A stretch of DNA of 64,000 nucleotides. It comes from Forficula auricularia (Eukaryota; Arthropoda; Insecta; Dermaptera; Forficulidae). Below the pieces are notes generated by a model. The model saw only the letters and a program-made list of their open reading frames with translations, did not search any database and was not told the origin of the DNA. Of this stretch, positions 10,610 through 22,189 are shown in pieces. Every line of letters starts with the position of its first letter. Positions within the stretch are counted from its first letter, which is position 1. The position numbers were made by a program, and so were the translations under genes. The stretch covers positions 18,739,086 to 18,803,085 of the forward strand of contig JALMQS010000187.1 in NCBI GenBank assembly GCA_024734495.1, given 5' to 3'.

Positions 10610-12950
10610 CCAATCATCAAAGAGTCTCAAATACACGTTAATATCTGTCTGGAGAACCATCGTTGAGCTCAATTTGAGATTTTATAGGCTCATTTGGCCA
10701 GGGGCATAGCCAGGGGGGACGCAATTCTCAGGGTCAAAAATCGGAAGAGACCCCAATTTTTTGGATTTATTATTTTTTGATTTTACTAAAATTGTCTAAA
10801 TATGAATATATATTTAAAAATTTATTTGCTATTGGACTTAAAAATATTAACTGTTGTATTTAGAAGACATCTTATAAAGCAAATGATTATTTTCTATTAT
10901 TATACTTATGGAATCACTTTTATAAAAAAATAACTAAATTTAAGTTGTTGTTTTTTCTGGGGGCCCAAAATTATATTATGCGGGGAACCTGAAAATGTGT
11001 TGTTCCGCCGCTGCATGAGACCATGACAGTGAGAAATATATTGAGATATAGGTAGACCACAAGATCCAAACATACAGTTTATTCTGGTTAACCTGTTGGT
11101 CCTTTATTTTAATTATAATCTATTTTTAGAGTTCACAAACCCAAAATTATTCTAGAAACTAAATTTGGACTTGATACTGCGAATTACTGTTACATATTCA
11201 CCAGTTTCTGTTTTGCAGATGCCCCATTTTCTTGAGATGAATTCCAAGGGGCATTGGCCAAAGAAGACTCCTATTAAAATCCATTTAATACTCTTAATTG
11301 TAGTTTTAAAATTTTTACACAATCGATTCTAAACAGTGTGTGTGTGGGCCAAAGGTTTACTCTTTATTCCACCCCAAAAATTTTTAATTGTACGGAATTA
11401 AAAACAGGCCAGTTTAATTGGTATTCTACCAAAATGACGAGTTAATAACCCATATTAAAGAGCATTCAGATTTTAATGTTCATTAGAATACATCCATATA
11501 CACATTTAATTACCGTTTTTCGTTTTGTTTTTTATTACCTTTTCTTCCTTCCAAGCGTTTCTTGTGAATGTTTTTAATGTCTTCTAAAAAAAATGTCAGA
11601 ACTTTGTTAGGATTAAAATTAGTTCCTCTCCATTCTACCGATATAAATGTTTTCTGTAGCAATTCTAGATCGAGGTCAATCCTGATCAATTTCATCTTTC
11701 ATAATTAATCAAGATCAATTGGATTTTGATTGTTTGGAAAGAAATCCAACGTTTTGAATAGATCCATTGTTGATTGTCTACATGTGGCAACAACATCTTG
11801 CGAAAAAACCATTTTGCCTTGCTTATTTATTTCCTCTGGATTTATTTATTATTATTTTTTCTTCGTCTTCTTCTTCAATGAAATGGTTGTAAGACAACGC
11901 TCAAGGCGAGGTTTTTACATCAGATCGTTCTTTTCAGTTCTGGTTCATTCACGTCTAGCAATTACATAAAAGAGATTGAACCATATGTTCCAAAAGAAGA
12001 AGGAAGACAGCAAAATCAAACAACATAACTAATTATATAAAAGCGTCTGAAAAGATCTGAACCTTCTATAGTAAACAAATTTCGTACTTTTTAATTGTTT
12101 TTATTGTAACTTTTCTGTTCGGAATTATAAAATTATAATTTTCTCATCGGTTGTCTAACCTGAAAGAATCTCAATCTTTTTAAAAATTTTAAGAATATAG
12201 AAATAGATTTGTAAAAAAAATAGATTAAGTCTGATTAAGTTAACCTTTAGTTTCTCTTGGAAGAGGTTTTGAAAATTAAATTTCAAAAATTTTCGAAAGG
12301 CTGTTATTTTAATGTGAATTGAGCAAGGGAGGCCAAATAAGAAAGAAGAGATGCTAAGGAAAAATCTAGGAACAACGACTTCTCAGGTCTTCCATCCCGG
12401 CACGACGTTTCTACACGTATTTCTGAAGTCTTTTTCAAATGCTGTGGAAGAGGTCTGTTAAAAAACTTCGTTAGAATGCTGAACGTACCGAGTAATAAGT
12501 CTTGACGCTTTCATTTTGCATTTTTTGGAATTTTTCACAGCTTAAATTTAACGACCGGCAATCAATATTTGAGATAGAACTCTCTCTGGCTAAATGTTCG
12601 TTACCATGGAGATGGTAAATAAAAATATAAGGCCCTTTTTCTCAACTTTGTCAATATTCCAAATTAAATTGACGTTTTAAATGAAACGTTTTATTTAGGA
12701 ATGAATAACAAAATTCAGCGCTCCCATAAATAATCATTTGATTTGTGGGAAAATAAATACATATAAATTCAATATTTAAAGTTTTATCCTATTTAGTTTA
12801 CTAGCTACAAGCTACATTACTATGACACAAAAATATAGATTTATTGAAAAACTATATTAAATTCAAGGCAAAAATACCTCTTCATACTAATAATCTCAAA
12901 AAGATCTGGACTATTTCGATTCACCCTAACCGTTATCATTTTTCACCTTA
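10610..12950. other. AT-rich stretch, nothing recognised
   Basis: I see no terminal repeats, no tandem array and no convincing frame. The 79-codon frame at 11730-11969 (plus) and the 61-codon frame at 11510-11695 (minus) have biased Phe/Lys/Asn content and no motif. The passage near 10690-10750 resembles decayed element text ('GCATAGCCAGGGGGG'). Confidence 0.45.
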
Positions 12951-12989
12951 GGGGTGGTTTCTCTCTATACTTATTATAATAGGTCTGAT

Positions 12990-13115
12990 TTTTCAACGTG
13001 ATTTTTATAATTTTAAAACCCACTAATATCATAACAAATAAAATTATTAAAATTAAGAAATTTAAATCATTATTTTAAAACCCACCAGGCGGGCTTCACA
13101 GCTTGTTATTCCTAA
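12990..13115 (+). mobile_element. Helitron-like 3' end, degenerate
   Basis: AAACCCACTAATATCA... leads into CCCACCAGGCGGGCTTCACA followed by GCTTGTTATTC. The end at 24900 reads CCCGCCAAAGCCGGGCGTCA then CAGCTAGT, so this copy has CTTG in place of CTAG. The AAACCCACTAAT text is repeated at 13275 and 58845-58910. Confidence 0.45.
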
Positions 13116-13149
13116 TAATATGTCATATTCTAGGCATAGCCCCCGTAGG

Positions 13150-13330
13150 GGGGGGGGGGTCCTGGGCTCTGATATTTTTGAAGTGAAACTTCTTTAGCCA
13201 CGTATTTATTTGATGTTTTTGTTACAATAAAGGAGAAATGACTCAATAGAGGGGAAATCATTTTTTTAAAACCCACTAATAGTTCATGGCAAATAAAATT
13301 AAATAAAATTCGCCAAATTTTAGATAATAA
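13150..13330 (+). repeat. Dispersed repeat shared with 58755-58960
   Basis: TTTTTGAAGTGAAACTTCT, TTGTTACAATAAAGGAGAAA, CTCAATAGAGG and AAACCCACTAATAG appear in the same order at 58755-58870. A G12 run precedes it at 13147. Its link to the preceding Helitron-like end suggests body sequence of that family. Confidence 0.6.
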
Positions 13331-14263
13331 ATTTTATTCCCCTAAACAATTCATACTCCAGAGACATAAGTATTTATCTTTTACGAATGAAATTATTTTT
13401 ATGTAGACTTTTTAATTTATTATTTTTTTGGAGGTGTTAGATATATAGTATATTTATGTTATCTTATTTATAAATCTATTAATATTATATTTATTATTTA
13501 GTTTTTTTAAATTCAGGATTCCTGAATAAAAAAATACAATTATTCCATAATAAGAGGCCTGATTCAAATTTTGGGCACCGAGCCCGAAATTTCATGCAGG
13601 AGCTATGATTGTAGGGAAAACAATAGTCTCATTTTTTACTTTTATAAACGGAACCCTAAAAAAGCAAAAAAACGGAGAATTTATGAAAAATTGCAACTTG
13701 CATCAAACTTGCTACTAGAAATAGAGGGTTACTAAGGAATTTCGTATTGAAGAAAAGAGAGAAGTAGGGCATAGAATTATTATGAGAAGAGGAAGAAATG
13801 ACCCCAATCATCTTGGAATGTTGTGGTCACCACCCACCGTGGGATTCCCCGGGAGAGGGTAGTTTATAGCTATTTCAATCCATGGGGTTCATTCACATAA
13901 GATATTCGCTTTTCTTTCATTGACTGAACTAAACTAATTATTTATAGAAATTAAAAAACAAAAAATCATCTTTCCTTCTCTTGTCGTTGATCATCAATCC
14001 ATCCGAACCTACAATTTCAACGACTGGATAATTTCTCTATTTAATTATTTATGTAACTTCGCTTCTATTTATTATTCATTACAATCAATTATTTACATAT
14101 CGGACAGGTCAAACGACATTTTTGGAAGACTCCAACGCCCAGCATTACTTTTTACTTTTTTTTTCTACTGCGTCATTCACCCCCTTACCAACAAATTTTT
14201 TTCGTGTTTTTTCAAAACAGCTTGGGGGAAACACAAATTTAAGTTATTCGAATGAAGAAAATT

Positions 14264-15150
14264 GGAATGATGATTTCAAATAAGGGAGAAACTAATGTGA
14301 AAGTCGTGTGGTGTCCACACCAGTTGATTAGGTGGATACTAATGAATGGTTCACTTAAAACTCTTAGGGGGCCAGTTATGTGGGTTGGTAAAGTCTTTGT
14401 AAAAGTTGGCAAAGAGTAAAACCTTAGAATTCACAGTGTGCCCGGCTGGATGGCCAATCAGATCAAAGTGTCTGTGTGAATTCTAAGGTTTTACCCTTTG
14501 TCAACTTTTACAAAGACTTTACCAACCGACATAGAACTGGCCCTTAATGTTAAAGTTTTTGTTAAGTGGTTTAAAAATAAATAAATAAAATAGGAATATG
14601 AATATTTCTATTCATGATTATTAGTATATAATATAGAATACTAGCTTGAAATTATATTTAAGTGAGTCGGCACTGGGGGAAAGAATGAAAATATTTATAT
14701 ATCATAATAATAATAAAGTTAGAAAGGCCTAAAAGAGAATACTCGAAATTGTCGACTTGTATTTTATTATTATTGTCTGTAGGTATACTGAAGCTGGTCA
14801 ACAATAAAGTGTAATCTATGATGAAATCATTTAATATACCGTTTGTGTATTTATATTTAATTTATTTGCTTACAGTTTGGATAACTTAATCCTATCATCA
14901 GGATACTTTTTATTTATGAAAAATGTACCTAATTACAGGCTACAACAAGATTTATTTATCCTGATGGAGAAGGATTAAAACTTCGAAATTGTTAAAATAA
15001 ACAAAATAAATACAATGAATCGTTTCGTCATTAAGATTATTGTCATACTCTAAGTTCATTGAGAATAATTTAATTAAATATTGTAGCTAATGATTAGAAA
15101 ATTACCAAATACAATAAAAAAATAAAATTGTATTATATGATATATCAATT
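14264..15150 (+). repeat. Segmental duplication, copy A
   Basis: GATGATTTCAAATAAGGGAG opens a block that recurs from 15552. Shared landmarks in order are GGGGAAAGAATGAAAATATT, CCTATCATCAGGATA, ATGAAAAATGTACCTAATTA, TTTATTTATCCTGATGGAG, GAATCGTTTCGTCATTAAG and TGATTAGAAAATTACC. Copy A carries the MITE at 14366-14544, which copy B lacks. The TCATCAGGATA / TCCTGATGGA pair is itself inverted inside each copy. Confidence 0.85.
14366..14544. mobile_element. GGGGGCCAGTT MITE
   Basis: Inverted halves: GGGGGCCAGTTATGTGGGTT, then GGTAAAGTCTTTGTAAAAG on the left, and the reverse complement ending ACATAGAACTGGCCC on the right. The centre, GGATGGCCAATCAGATCA, resembles that of the GGGCCGGTTGTA MITEs at 8921 and 28968, so they are related subfamilies. 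The flanks contain TTA, but the exact duplication is ambiguous. Confidence 0.8.
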
Positions 15151-15551
15151 CTATTTAATCAAAGCTGTATTTAATAAAATTCCAAATATGAAAATGACAT
15201 TTCGATAACCGATAATTTTTCTCTGACAATTTTTTCTATATATTAATTAAACATTTTTAGACTATTTTTGATGATTAAGTTGAGTATTGTTATTTTGAAT
15301 GTTTAGTGGGTACTCCATATGTGATCATGGAATCATCGTTATAAACTATCACATCATAAACTTCGTTACTGGAATCCAGCATAATTACATAGTAGTCTTA
15401 ACCTTAAAAACTAAATATTATAATCAAAATACCTTTTCAAATGAACGAAGAACTTTTTTCTGCTAGAAATGCCGATTTGGTGAGATTTGGTGAAGATGAT
15501 GATACTGGAAAAATATAAAAAAATATTAGAATCATCGTTGTCGAGTAATTT

Positions 15552-16070
15552 GTATGATGATTTCAAATAAGGTCGAAAGTAATGTGAAAATCATGTGGTG
15601 CCCACACTAAGAAAAATTTTAAAAATAGATAGAAATATGATTATTTCCATTCATGATAATAATATAGAATAGATACTTGAAATTAGTCGGAAGTAGGGGA
15701 AAGAATGAAAATATTTATAAATCAAAGTAAAAGTTTGAAATGCCTTAAGGGAATACTGAAAATTGTGAACTTATATTTTATTTTTTTGCGTAAGTTTGGA
15801 TAAATTAATCCTATCATCAGGATAATTTTTATTTATGAAAAATGTACCTAATTACAGACTACAATAAGATTTATTTTTCCTGATGGAGATGGAATTAAGA
15901 CTTCGAAATGAACTAATAAATACAGTGAATCGTTTCGTCATCAAGATTATTTTCATACACTAAGCTCATCAAGAATGATTTATTGAAATATAGTAACGAA
16001 AACACTTAATGATTAGAAAATTACCAAAAACAATAAAAAAATAAAATTATATTATTATGGTATATCGAAA
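15552..16070 (+). repeat. Segmental duplication, copy B
   Basis: Second copy of the block at 14264-15150, shorter because it lacks the MITE and about 250 bp of the middle. Landmarks such as TAATCCTATCATCAGGATAA and GTGAATCGTTTCGTCATC keep their order. Divergence by many single-base changes points to an older duplication. Confidence 0.85.
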
Positions 16071-16089
16071 AATGAATCATTCAAATACC

Positions 16090-16700
16090 CTATGTAAAAT
16101 ATTATTAAAATAAAGGCGAATCATTTTTTCATACACTCAATTTTTAAGAAAAAAAAGACAAAATTAAATTATGAAATATTATATATTCACTTATTCACCT
16201 TCGTTGGATGCACTGGGCGATCGATCTATCTCTTGTCTTTCTCATCGTATCCAGATGTTGAAAAAATCTCTTTTGAGTGAATACCTATAGCACTTGATAT
16301 AAACATTAGTAGCAATCCCCCCCCTTTTTACTACATACTAATTTAGTCCTCAAGACGTATGTAGTTAAGGAAATAAATCCCATTCATTCGCGGAAAATTC
16401 AAATTTTATTTCATCCAAATCTAATTCTCATAATTTGAAATATCAGAGTAAAATTTGAATTTTTATAATCGGACTTCGAGAGAACCTGAAGGGGTATGTA
16501 TCAGTGAGAGTGGCCTTGATTTTTTGGAATACGGATAGAACGAGAGACCAGGGCGAGCTGAAAAAGATCCTACCTAACATTTCCACAAGACTGACATAAA
16601 TTATAAATACCATGTGCATATTTCAGTATATTTACCAGCTAGGGGGAAAAATGAAAAACCTTATTAGCCAAGTGATTAAATATATGAGAAAAAGAACTTT
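16090..16700. other. AT-rich stretch, nothing recognised
   Basis: No repeat shared with other parts of the window and no frame worth naming. A mildly less AT-rich run lies at 16480-16570 next to the island that follows. Confidence 0.4.
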
Positions 16701-17440
16701 AAGTGTAACGCAGTGCACCGTCTCCGCCAACCGGCCGGCAGAGCCCTCGTGCCCCTAGCCACAAGGCAGCCGCTCTTCTTCCTTAAGCTATTCCTGAGGA
16801 AGCAACGGACAACCTTCTGGTCTTCGTTCTAGTCCATAGAGCCACCTCAAACCCGCCCTCAAAGAAACATAGTCACCAGGCTCCCATTCCCACCCCATTG
16901 TTCCATTTGAACAAGGCGTCAAGCGACGACTTTTCGGTAAGACACAAAACATGCAAGCACATGCAAGATGAACCTCGATCTTTAGAAATCCGATCGAATC
17001 GGTCACTTCCCTCGTGACTCGTTCATGGGTTCAACAAATGGGTGGCGTCGATTTTAGGTCTCTTGTGGGTTTTAATACTAAAATAATCTTAAAATTAAAT
17101 TGGAGGGCACAAGAGAGGGAAACGCATCAGAAAATATCCCTAATCCCTAAGAGGCCTAAGATAGACGTCACCACATTTGCTGTCTCCAGGAAGGAAATCA
17201 AAGGGAAGAGTGCAGGTCCCCAATACAGAAAGAGAAATAATCATCGTTGGCATGGCATATCATCCCACCCTCCCTCTAAACTATATACTCTATTGTATAC
17301 TACATCTAATAACTATCTACTACATCTAATAAATAATTTTCAATCACATATTCTGAATCTAAGAATTAAATTTCATATAAAAATAGAGATGAATCCCATC
17401 GGTGGTCGAGGCGATGAAACCTGAAAATCCCTACGCAAAA
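16700..17440. other. Isolated GC-richer island with the longest open frame
   Basis: From about 16715 to 17060 the sequence is far richer in G and C than anything around it (for example CAACCGGCCGGCAGAGCCC) and contains many CpG pairs. A 136-codon frame at 17014-17424 (plus) is the longest in the window, and a 72-codon frame at 16788-17006 (minus) overlaps the GC peak. Neither shows a domain, signal peptide or membrane segment I recognise. A good splice-donor-like TTTTCG|GTAAGA lies at 16929-16940 (plus). It could be the promoter and first exon of a gene that lies mostly outside, or a diverged insertion of foreign origin. I would not call a gene. Confidence 0.35.
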
Positions 17441-18830
17441 TCTACTATTCTAATAAGTTTTCACTTTGTGAAGATCCTCCAGTGGTTTCCTTGCTACTTC
17501 ACTAAAGATGAAGATGAAATGGGAATCTGAAAATCCTAATTTGATTTTCTTTCACGTTAAAAATTGAAGAAAAAAATGATTGAAAAATGAAATGATTAGT
17601 AATTTTAATTTAATTTTGATATTAAGAAACTTGAAAACTAAAATAAAATGAAAATCAATTTAAGGTAGATTAATTTGATCTAAAATTGCATTTATAAAAC
17701 ATTTAATAGCCAAGTTATTTAAGTAAAAATTTATTAAATTATAATTGAAAGGCAAAATTTTAATATAATTATGAAAATAAGTTAAGTATTAGATTTAATG
17801 ATTGTAGCTAGAGGGTTATGCTGTAAAAGATTAAACATCCTAATTTTTTGCCTAATATAATCTAGCTATAAAAAAACCCTTTTACTAACTAAATGCCATG
17901 ATAAAAAAATATTATACTCATATTTGGTGTGCTTTTGGAGAGAAGAATATAAATGTGTCGGATGTGATAAAAGACAACACCGAAACATTGCCAAAGTGAA
18001 TGAAAAAGAAGAGGAAAATATATTAGAAATTATATAAATGAATATTAAACATAATATTAAATGAGATGAAATAAAAATATGAAGATGAATGAAATTTAAT
18101 TTTCAATAAGAAATTTACTCTACTCTATCATTTTTGATAAGAATTTTGAATAAAGAGTCTTGAAATCTCTGAAATAAGGGGGATCTAATTTGTAACTCAC
18201 GCAGGTTTGAGGGATAATTAAAAATAATGAAATCTTCATGACAATATCTTTGAAATTACGAAAGCAGAAGAGATACCTATAGAATAAATACTAACCTCGT
18301 CGTTAAAAGAAAAGGCCCAACTCGCAGGCAGCCGATGATCTTATCCGTAAAAATGCCTTTGTCATTGGCGATAAGTAGAGGGGATTCCTGAGAAATTGTT
18401 CACAAGAGTTGTGTCCCGTTGCCTTCTTCTGGATTTATTGAGATGTATCGTATTTTCGACCGAGTCCAAGCCAGATTCGATCCCGAGTAAGCTCGAAGTA
18501 TATATTAGCCACTCCATCTTTAAAAAAATAAAATTAATCAAAGAGCTTGTCTAGATGTAACTCTATAATAGTAATAAAGAAACATTTTCAATGAAGTAAT
18601 TTAAATGTAATGTGAAAAGTGAAGAAGACGAAATTATTTCAAAAATATCCAAAAAATATTAATTTATTGGAGGAAAATGAAAACTTTTTCAAAGCCTCGA
18701 CACGCTCTTTACAAAATTTGATGAATTAGCATTTGTTTTTTTGTTTTTTTGTCTTTGATTTTGGCTAGAAAGTTGAAACTTGGTGTTAAGTTTATTAAAA
18801 CAAAATGTCGTAGCAGCTTTCAGCTCATTA
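17440..18830. other. AT-rich stretch, nothing recognised
   Basis: Low-complexity A/T text with no element termini. A weakly tRNA-like fragment (AAGCCAGATTCGATCCCGAG) lies near 18470 but without a matching A-box at tRNA spacing. Confidence 0.4.
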
Positions 18831-18838
18831 GATCCAAC

Positions 18839-18985
18839 CGACGGGTGAACCGCGACCTAATATCTTGTACACCTACTTCCACCTCCACTTTCATTTCCAA
18901 GTAAAAGACAATAGATGAAGGGGCATTATCTATAGAATTCCAAAATAATTCCACATAATTCCAAAGACGTGTACACCTATTTTAA
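18839..18985 (+). mobile_element. CGAGGGGTGAACC element, copy 2, right end lost
   Basis: Starts CGACGGGTGAACCGCGACC and carries the internal GGGGCATTATCTATAG and ATTCCACATAATTCCAAAG seen in copies at 10442 and 56297. After GTGTACACCTATT the family sequence stops and no CCCCTCG terminus follows, so the copy is truncated on the right. Confidence 0.7.
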
Positions 18986-19744
18986 TACTTTGGTGCTCTC
19001 TGTCGAAAAATTTGAGTACATGCCTGGCTTGTGCTTTAATAAAATTATGGCTAAGACTCAAAATATAATTATATCAGGAACATATTTTCACCCACATATA
19101 GAAAATCACCCGAGGAATGTTATATTTAACGAATATTATAAGCATTTTGGTTAATATTAAATGACAGGAAAGTAAAATGCGAAATGGAAAATAAAATTCA
19201 TTTAATCGTTTACTTACAATTTGATAACTTTCATTGCATTTTTAATTCCCAAAGTAAATAGACATTCGATCCATTATATTATTTGCTCTATGTGGAGGTT
19301 TAGATCTAAAGATGATCATTAATTAATGGTTATTTAATAAAGTCATTTGTAATTTTTAAAATAAATTTTTATTCAAAATAAGTCCAAATGCCTGGCGAAA
19401 TTGTGAATTCATTTTAGAAATGAATGCCCTCTTTGTTAGCCTCATTGTTAAAGAGGCGCCACCGGCGCTTCGTATTGTTAATCGATTTCAAATTAAAATT
19501 TGAATCTTGTAATTAAAGATACATATATACTATACAGTGTGGGCATGGGCGTCCACAGGAATTTTCCCAGGGGGTTCAGTAAAACCTCAATATATATGTA
19601 TTGAATAAGTTAAAATTTATTGAATAAAGTTCTAATTATATACATATATTTATATCTACTCTTATTAAACGAGCAAAATGGTTTATATATATATATATAT
19701 ATATAATTAGCGATGCTCGGTAACTTTTTGCTTCAGTTAAAAGC

Positions 19745-19930
19745 TATATATTAATCCCCTTCACCCCAGGACCCCCACCACTTCACCCCACGTCCTGCAT
19801 CCCACATACACCCCCACCCCCGAAATCACTTCCCTCGCCTCTCGTAACCCTTCACCACAGCACCTCCCACATCTACCCCCACCGTCACCTCCACCCCCAC
19901 TTCCTCACCCAGTTTGTGGATTTCTAGCCT
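19745..19930 (-). repeat. C-rich tract (G-rich on the minus strand)
   Basis: About 190 bp dominated by CCCC runs separated by short A/T/C words (CCACCCCCGAAATCACTTCC, CTACCCCCACCGTCACC). The minus strand therefore has several closely spaced GGGG/GGGGG runs able to form G-quadruplexes. It contrasts sharply with the AT-rich surroundings. A comparable G-rich tract at 29640-29830 ends in a Helitron terminus, so this may be the interior of a related element. Confidence 0.7.
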
Positions 19931-20015
19931 TGTATTAGTGGCCCACAGATTATGTGTATATAGGTATAGGTATATAAGTAAATACCATATAATTAAAAAA
20001 TATTAATTTTGTTAA

Positions 20016-20345
20016 GAATGGTGTAGGTTCTTGGTAAAACATATATATATATATATATATTGTTAAAAAATTTTAAAAAAATTTTAAAAATTTAAAAATA
20101 TAAAAATGCTAGGTAGGTTTCACAACTTTAACCCTTCATTCCTCACTACTTCTCCTCCCTGCTCTTAATGTTACAGTTAAAAATATTTTACTTCTAAACC
20201 TTTTTATATTTCTGTACTCAATTTTCTCTTAGAAAACTCCTGAAGATGGGCTCATATCCTGAAATATATATAGAGTCATTCTAACAAGCGTCTTTTATTT
20301 TTGTGAAACCTACCTAGAATTTTTAAATTTTTTCATTTTTTTAAA
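20016..20345 (+). mobile_element. Family III foldback with hammerhead-like motif
   Basis: Opens TTAAGAATGGTGTAGGTTC TTGG, followed by a TA repeat, and contains CTAGGTAGGTTTCACAA (about 20109) and its reverse complement TTGTGAAACCTACCTAG (about 20304). Between them 20235-20270 reads CTCCTGAAGATGGGCTCATA then TCCTGAAATATATATAGAG: the same layout as the core at 42036-42072, with CTGATGA changed to CTGAAGA and an extra T before GAAA. Family III copies also occur at 9175, 41831 and 48243. Confidence 0.65.
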
Positions 20346-21090
20346 AAACTTAGTTGAAAAACAAGCGTAAGCTGTAAACAGTAAGTAGATTTCCATATGT
20401 AAGAAATCAGTAGTAAAGTCATTTTAGAATAGGTAGAATATCATTAAAAAGTATTGCAAAAATCTCCGAAATATCTACTAAAAACGCAGCCTTCGAAGAA
20501 TAAGACAAAATAGAGAAACAATCTATCTATCTGCAATCGTGTTTAGTGTGTGTTTGTGTAAATTCGATTAAGTAATTGTGCATATATAAAAATTTAATTT
20601 TCATTTTAAATACAAGGTGAGTACAAAAGAATAGGTAAGAAGTTTATTTATAGAAAACGATGAATTTATCCAACTCAGGCTGAAATCGCGAACTTTATGA
20701 TAAATTGGTAAATGTTAAGAGTTAGAAAAAAAAAATTAAAATATAAACAAAGCGAAAGGTGTACCTTCAGGCACCAACGACTCTGGAGGTATCCCATAAA
20801 TCATAGAGCAAATGAAAAATGAACACCTTGATTGTTTTTTACAAATATAGAACTAAAAACATTCCAGATGTTTAGTAATTTTGCTATTCTCGTTTTAGCA
20901 ATATCTTGTAATACATGTAAGCAACAGAATATAATAAATTACACAAGCTATTTAGTTAATTATAGAAACATATTTATGGATTAACAAATCGAATCGTCGA
21001 CAAAATTGATTTGAAATATTTTAAAATATAAGTTTTTTTGATCTACCTCAAGTTAAATTAAGAGAACTTTCCCTGCTGTCAAAAAATTTT
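20345..21090. other. AT-rich stretch, nothing recognised
   Basis: No terminal repeats or open frames of note. Short text near 20700-20800 resembles decayed repeat sequence but matches nothing else that I can see here. Confidence 0.4.
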
Positions 21091-21095
21091 CAATT

Positions 21096-21494
21096 AAGGA
21101 AAATGCTCCAGTAATGGGCCGGTTAAGAGAAAAACTAAGTTTCCACTGCTACGTATTAAGAAAACTGGTCCAAATAATTTACATGTAGTTCTATTATCTG
21201 TCCTACACACTGGTTGCATTTACAAAAATAAAAAAAATAAATACCATAACTAACCTGATGCACCGATATTGGGCCACTATTTTATTCCACGTACCAGTAA
21301 TTGGCCCACCAATAATGGGCCATCTATTAAATCTATTATAGAACAATAATCAAGTCTATAACATCATAGAATTACAAAGAGGTGTAACTAAAAACAAAAT
21401 TTATCTATTTTATTCATATTTTTTTGCCGATGGTCCAGTAATGGTAATTTCTCAACATATTAAAGGGGTGGCCCATTACTGGAACATTTACCTT
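21096..21494. mobile_element. TIR element with CCAGTAATGGGCC ends
   Basis: Left end GGAAAATGCTCCAGTAATGG, right end CCATTACTGGAACATTTACC: imperfect inverted repeats of about 24 bp. The motif recurs inside at 21270-21330 (CCAGTAATTGGCCC, AATAATGGGCC) and near 21430, so the element is built of several copies of its own terminal motif. About 400 bp, no coding capacity. The class is not determined. Confidence 0.75.
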
Positions 21495-21825
21495 ATATCA
21501 GGAAAATTTTAAATTAGCTAAAGAATTAGATTATTTGAGCCGTTTATTTTGAAAGTAGCCTAACTCCAATTTTGAAAAAATTAGTTAATGACAAATTTAG
21601 TTAGTTTGTCTTCTTTTCAAATTTATAATATCATAGCCAAAGGAGTACAATATCATCATGAATTCGTCAAAATAAATACATCAAAATATATATAAAATAT
21701 ATGTATTTATAAAAATATAAATACAAATGTCTCAAAATAACAAATAATGCACTTAGGCCACTTTCAAAATAAACGGCTCATTTTTGGAGGTCCATAATAG
21801 ATTGGTGTAGTTATAGTCCAAGTTG

Positions 21826-22180
21826 AAAATTTTTCTTATGTTGCTGATTATTGGATACTTGGACTTGAAATAAATTGGAAGTTAAATTTTTAAGATGTTG
21901 ATACGTTTCGAAGTATATTTTTTTGCTTCCTCAGGCAATTTTTAAACTTAACCTCTTCATAATACGTAATATATAGTTCATTATACCATATATCGATCAC
22001 AATTAATATAATTGTCATAGGAAAACAATAACATCATTTCCTTTTTTTACTCAAATGAATACAATATAAAATATCTTGTCCATAAAAATTGCCTGAGAAG
22101 GCAGAAAAATATACTGCGAAACGTACCAATGTTTTAAAAGTCCATGTACCCAATAACCAGCCACATAAGAAAAGTTCACA
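21826..22180. mobile_element. Foldback with CTGAGGA...GAAACGT motif pair (family IV)
   Basis: Inverted arms: the left has CTTATGTTGCTGATTATTGG and, minus strand 21951-21905, CCTGAGGAAGC...CTTCGAAACGTATC. The right has CCTGAGAAGGCAG...CTGCGAAACGTACC (22092-22130) and CCAATAACCAGCCACATAAG. Each arm therefore carries a CTGA..., small hairpin, GAAAC pattern in mirror orientation. The hairpin in the right copy is GCAG/CTGC. The layout resembles the hammerhead-like cores of families I-III, but the conserved CUGANGA is intact only in the left arm. Confidence 0.6.
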
Positions 22181-22189
22181 AAAGACCTA

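Noticed and set aside
17014..17424. Calling the 136-codon frame a gene
   Set aside because: No recognisable domain, no codon-use support, and a tail of low-complexity Tyr/Leu/Asn sequence. Kept only as a compositional island.
21905..22130. Compensatory change between the GAAG/CTTC and GCAG/CTGC hairpins of the two family IV arms
   Set aside because: When the two arms are aligned base by base, the paired positions are not the same, so this is not covariation.
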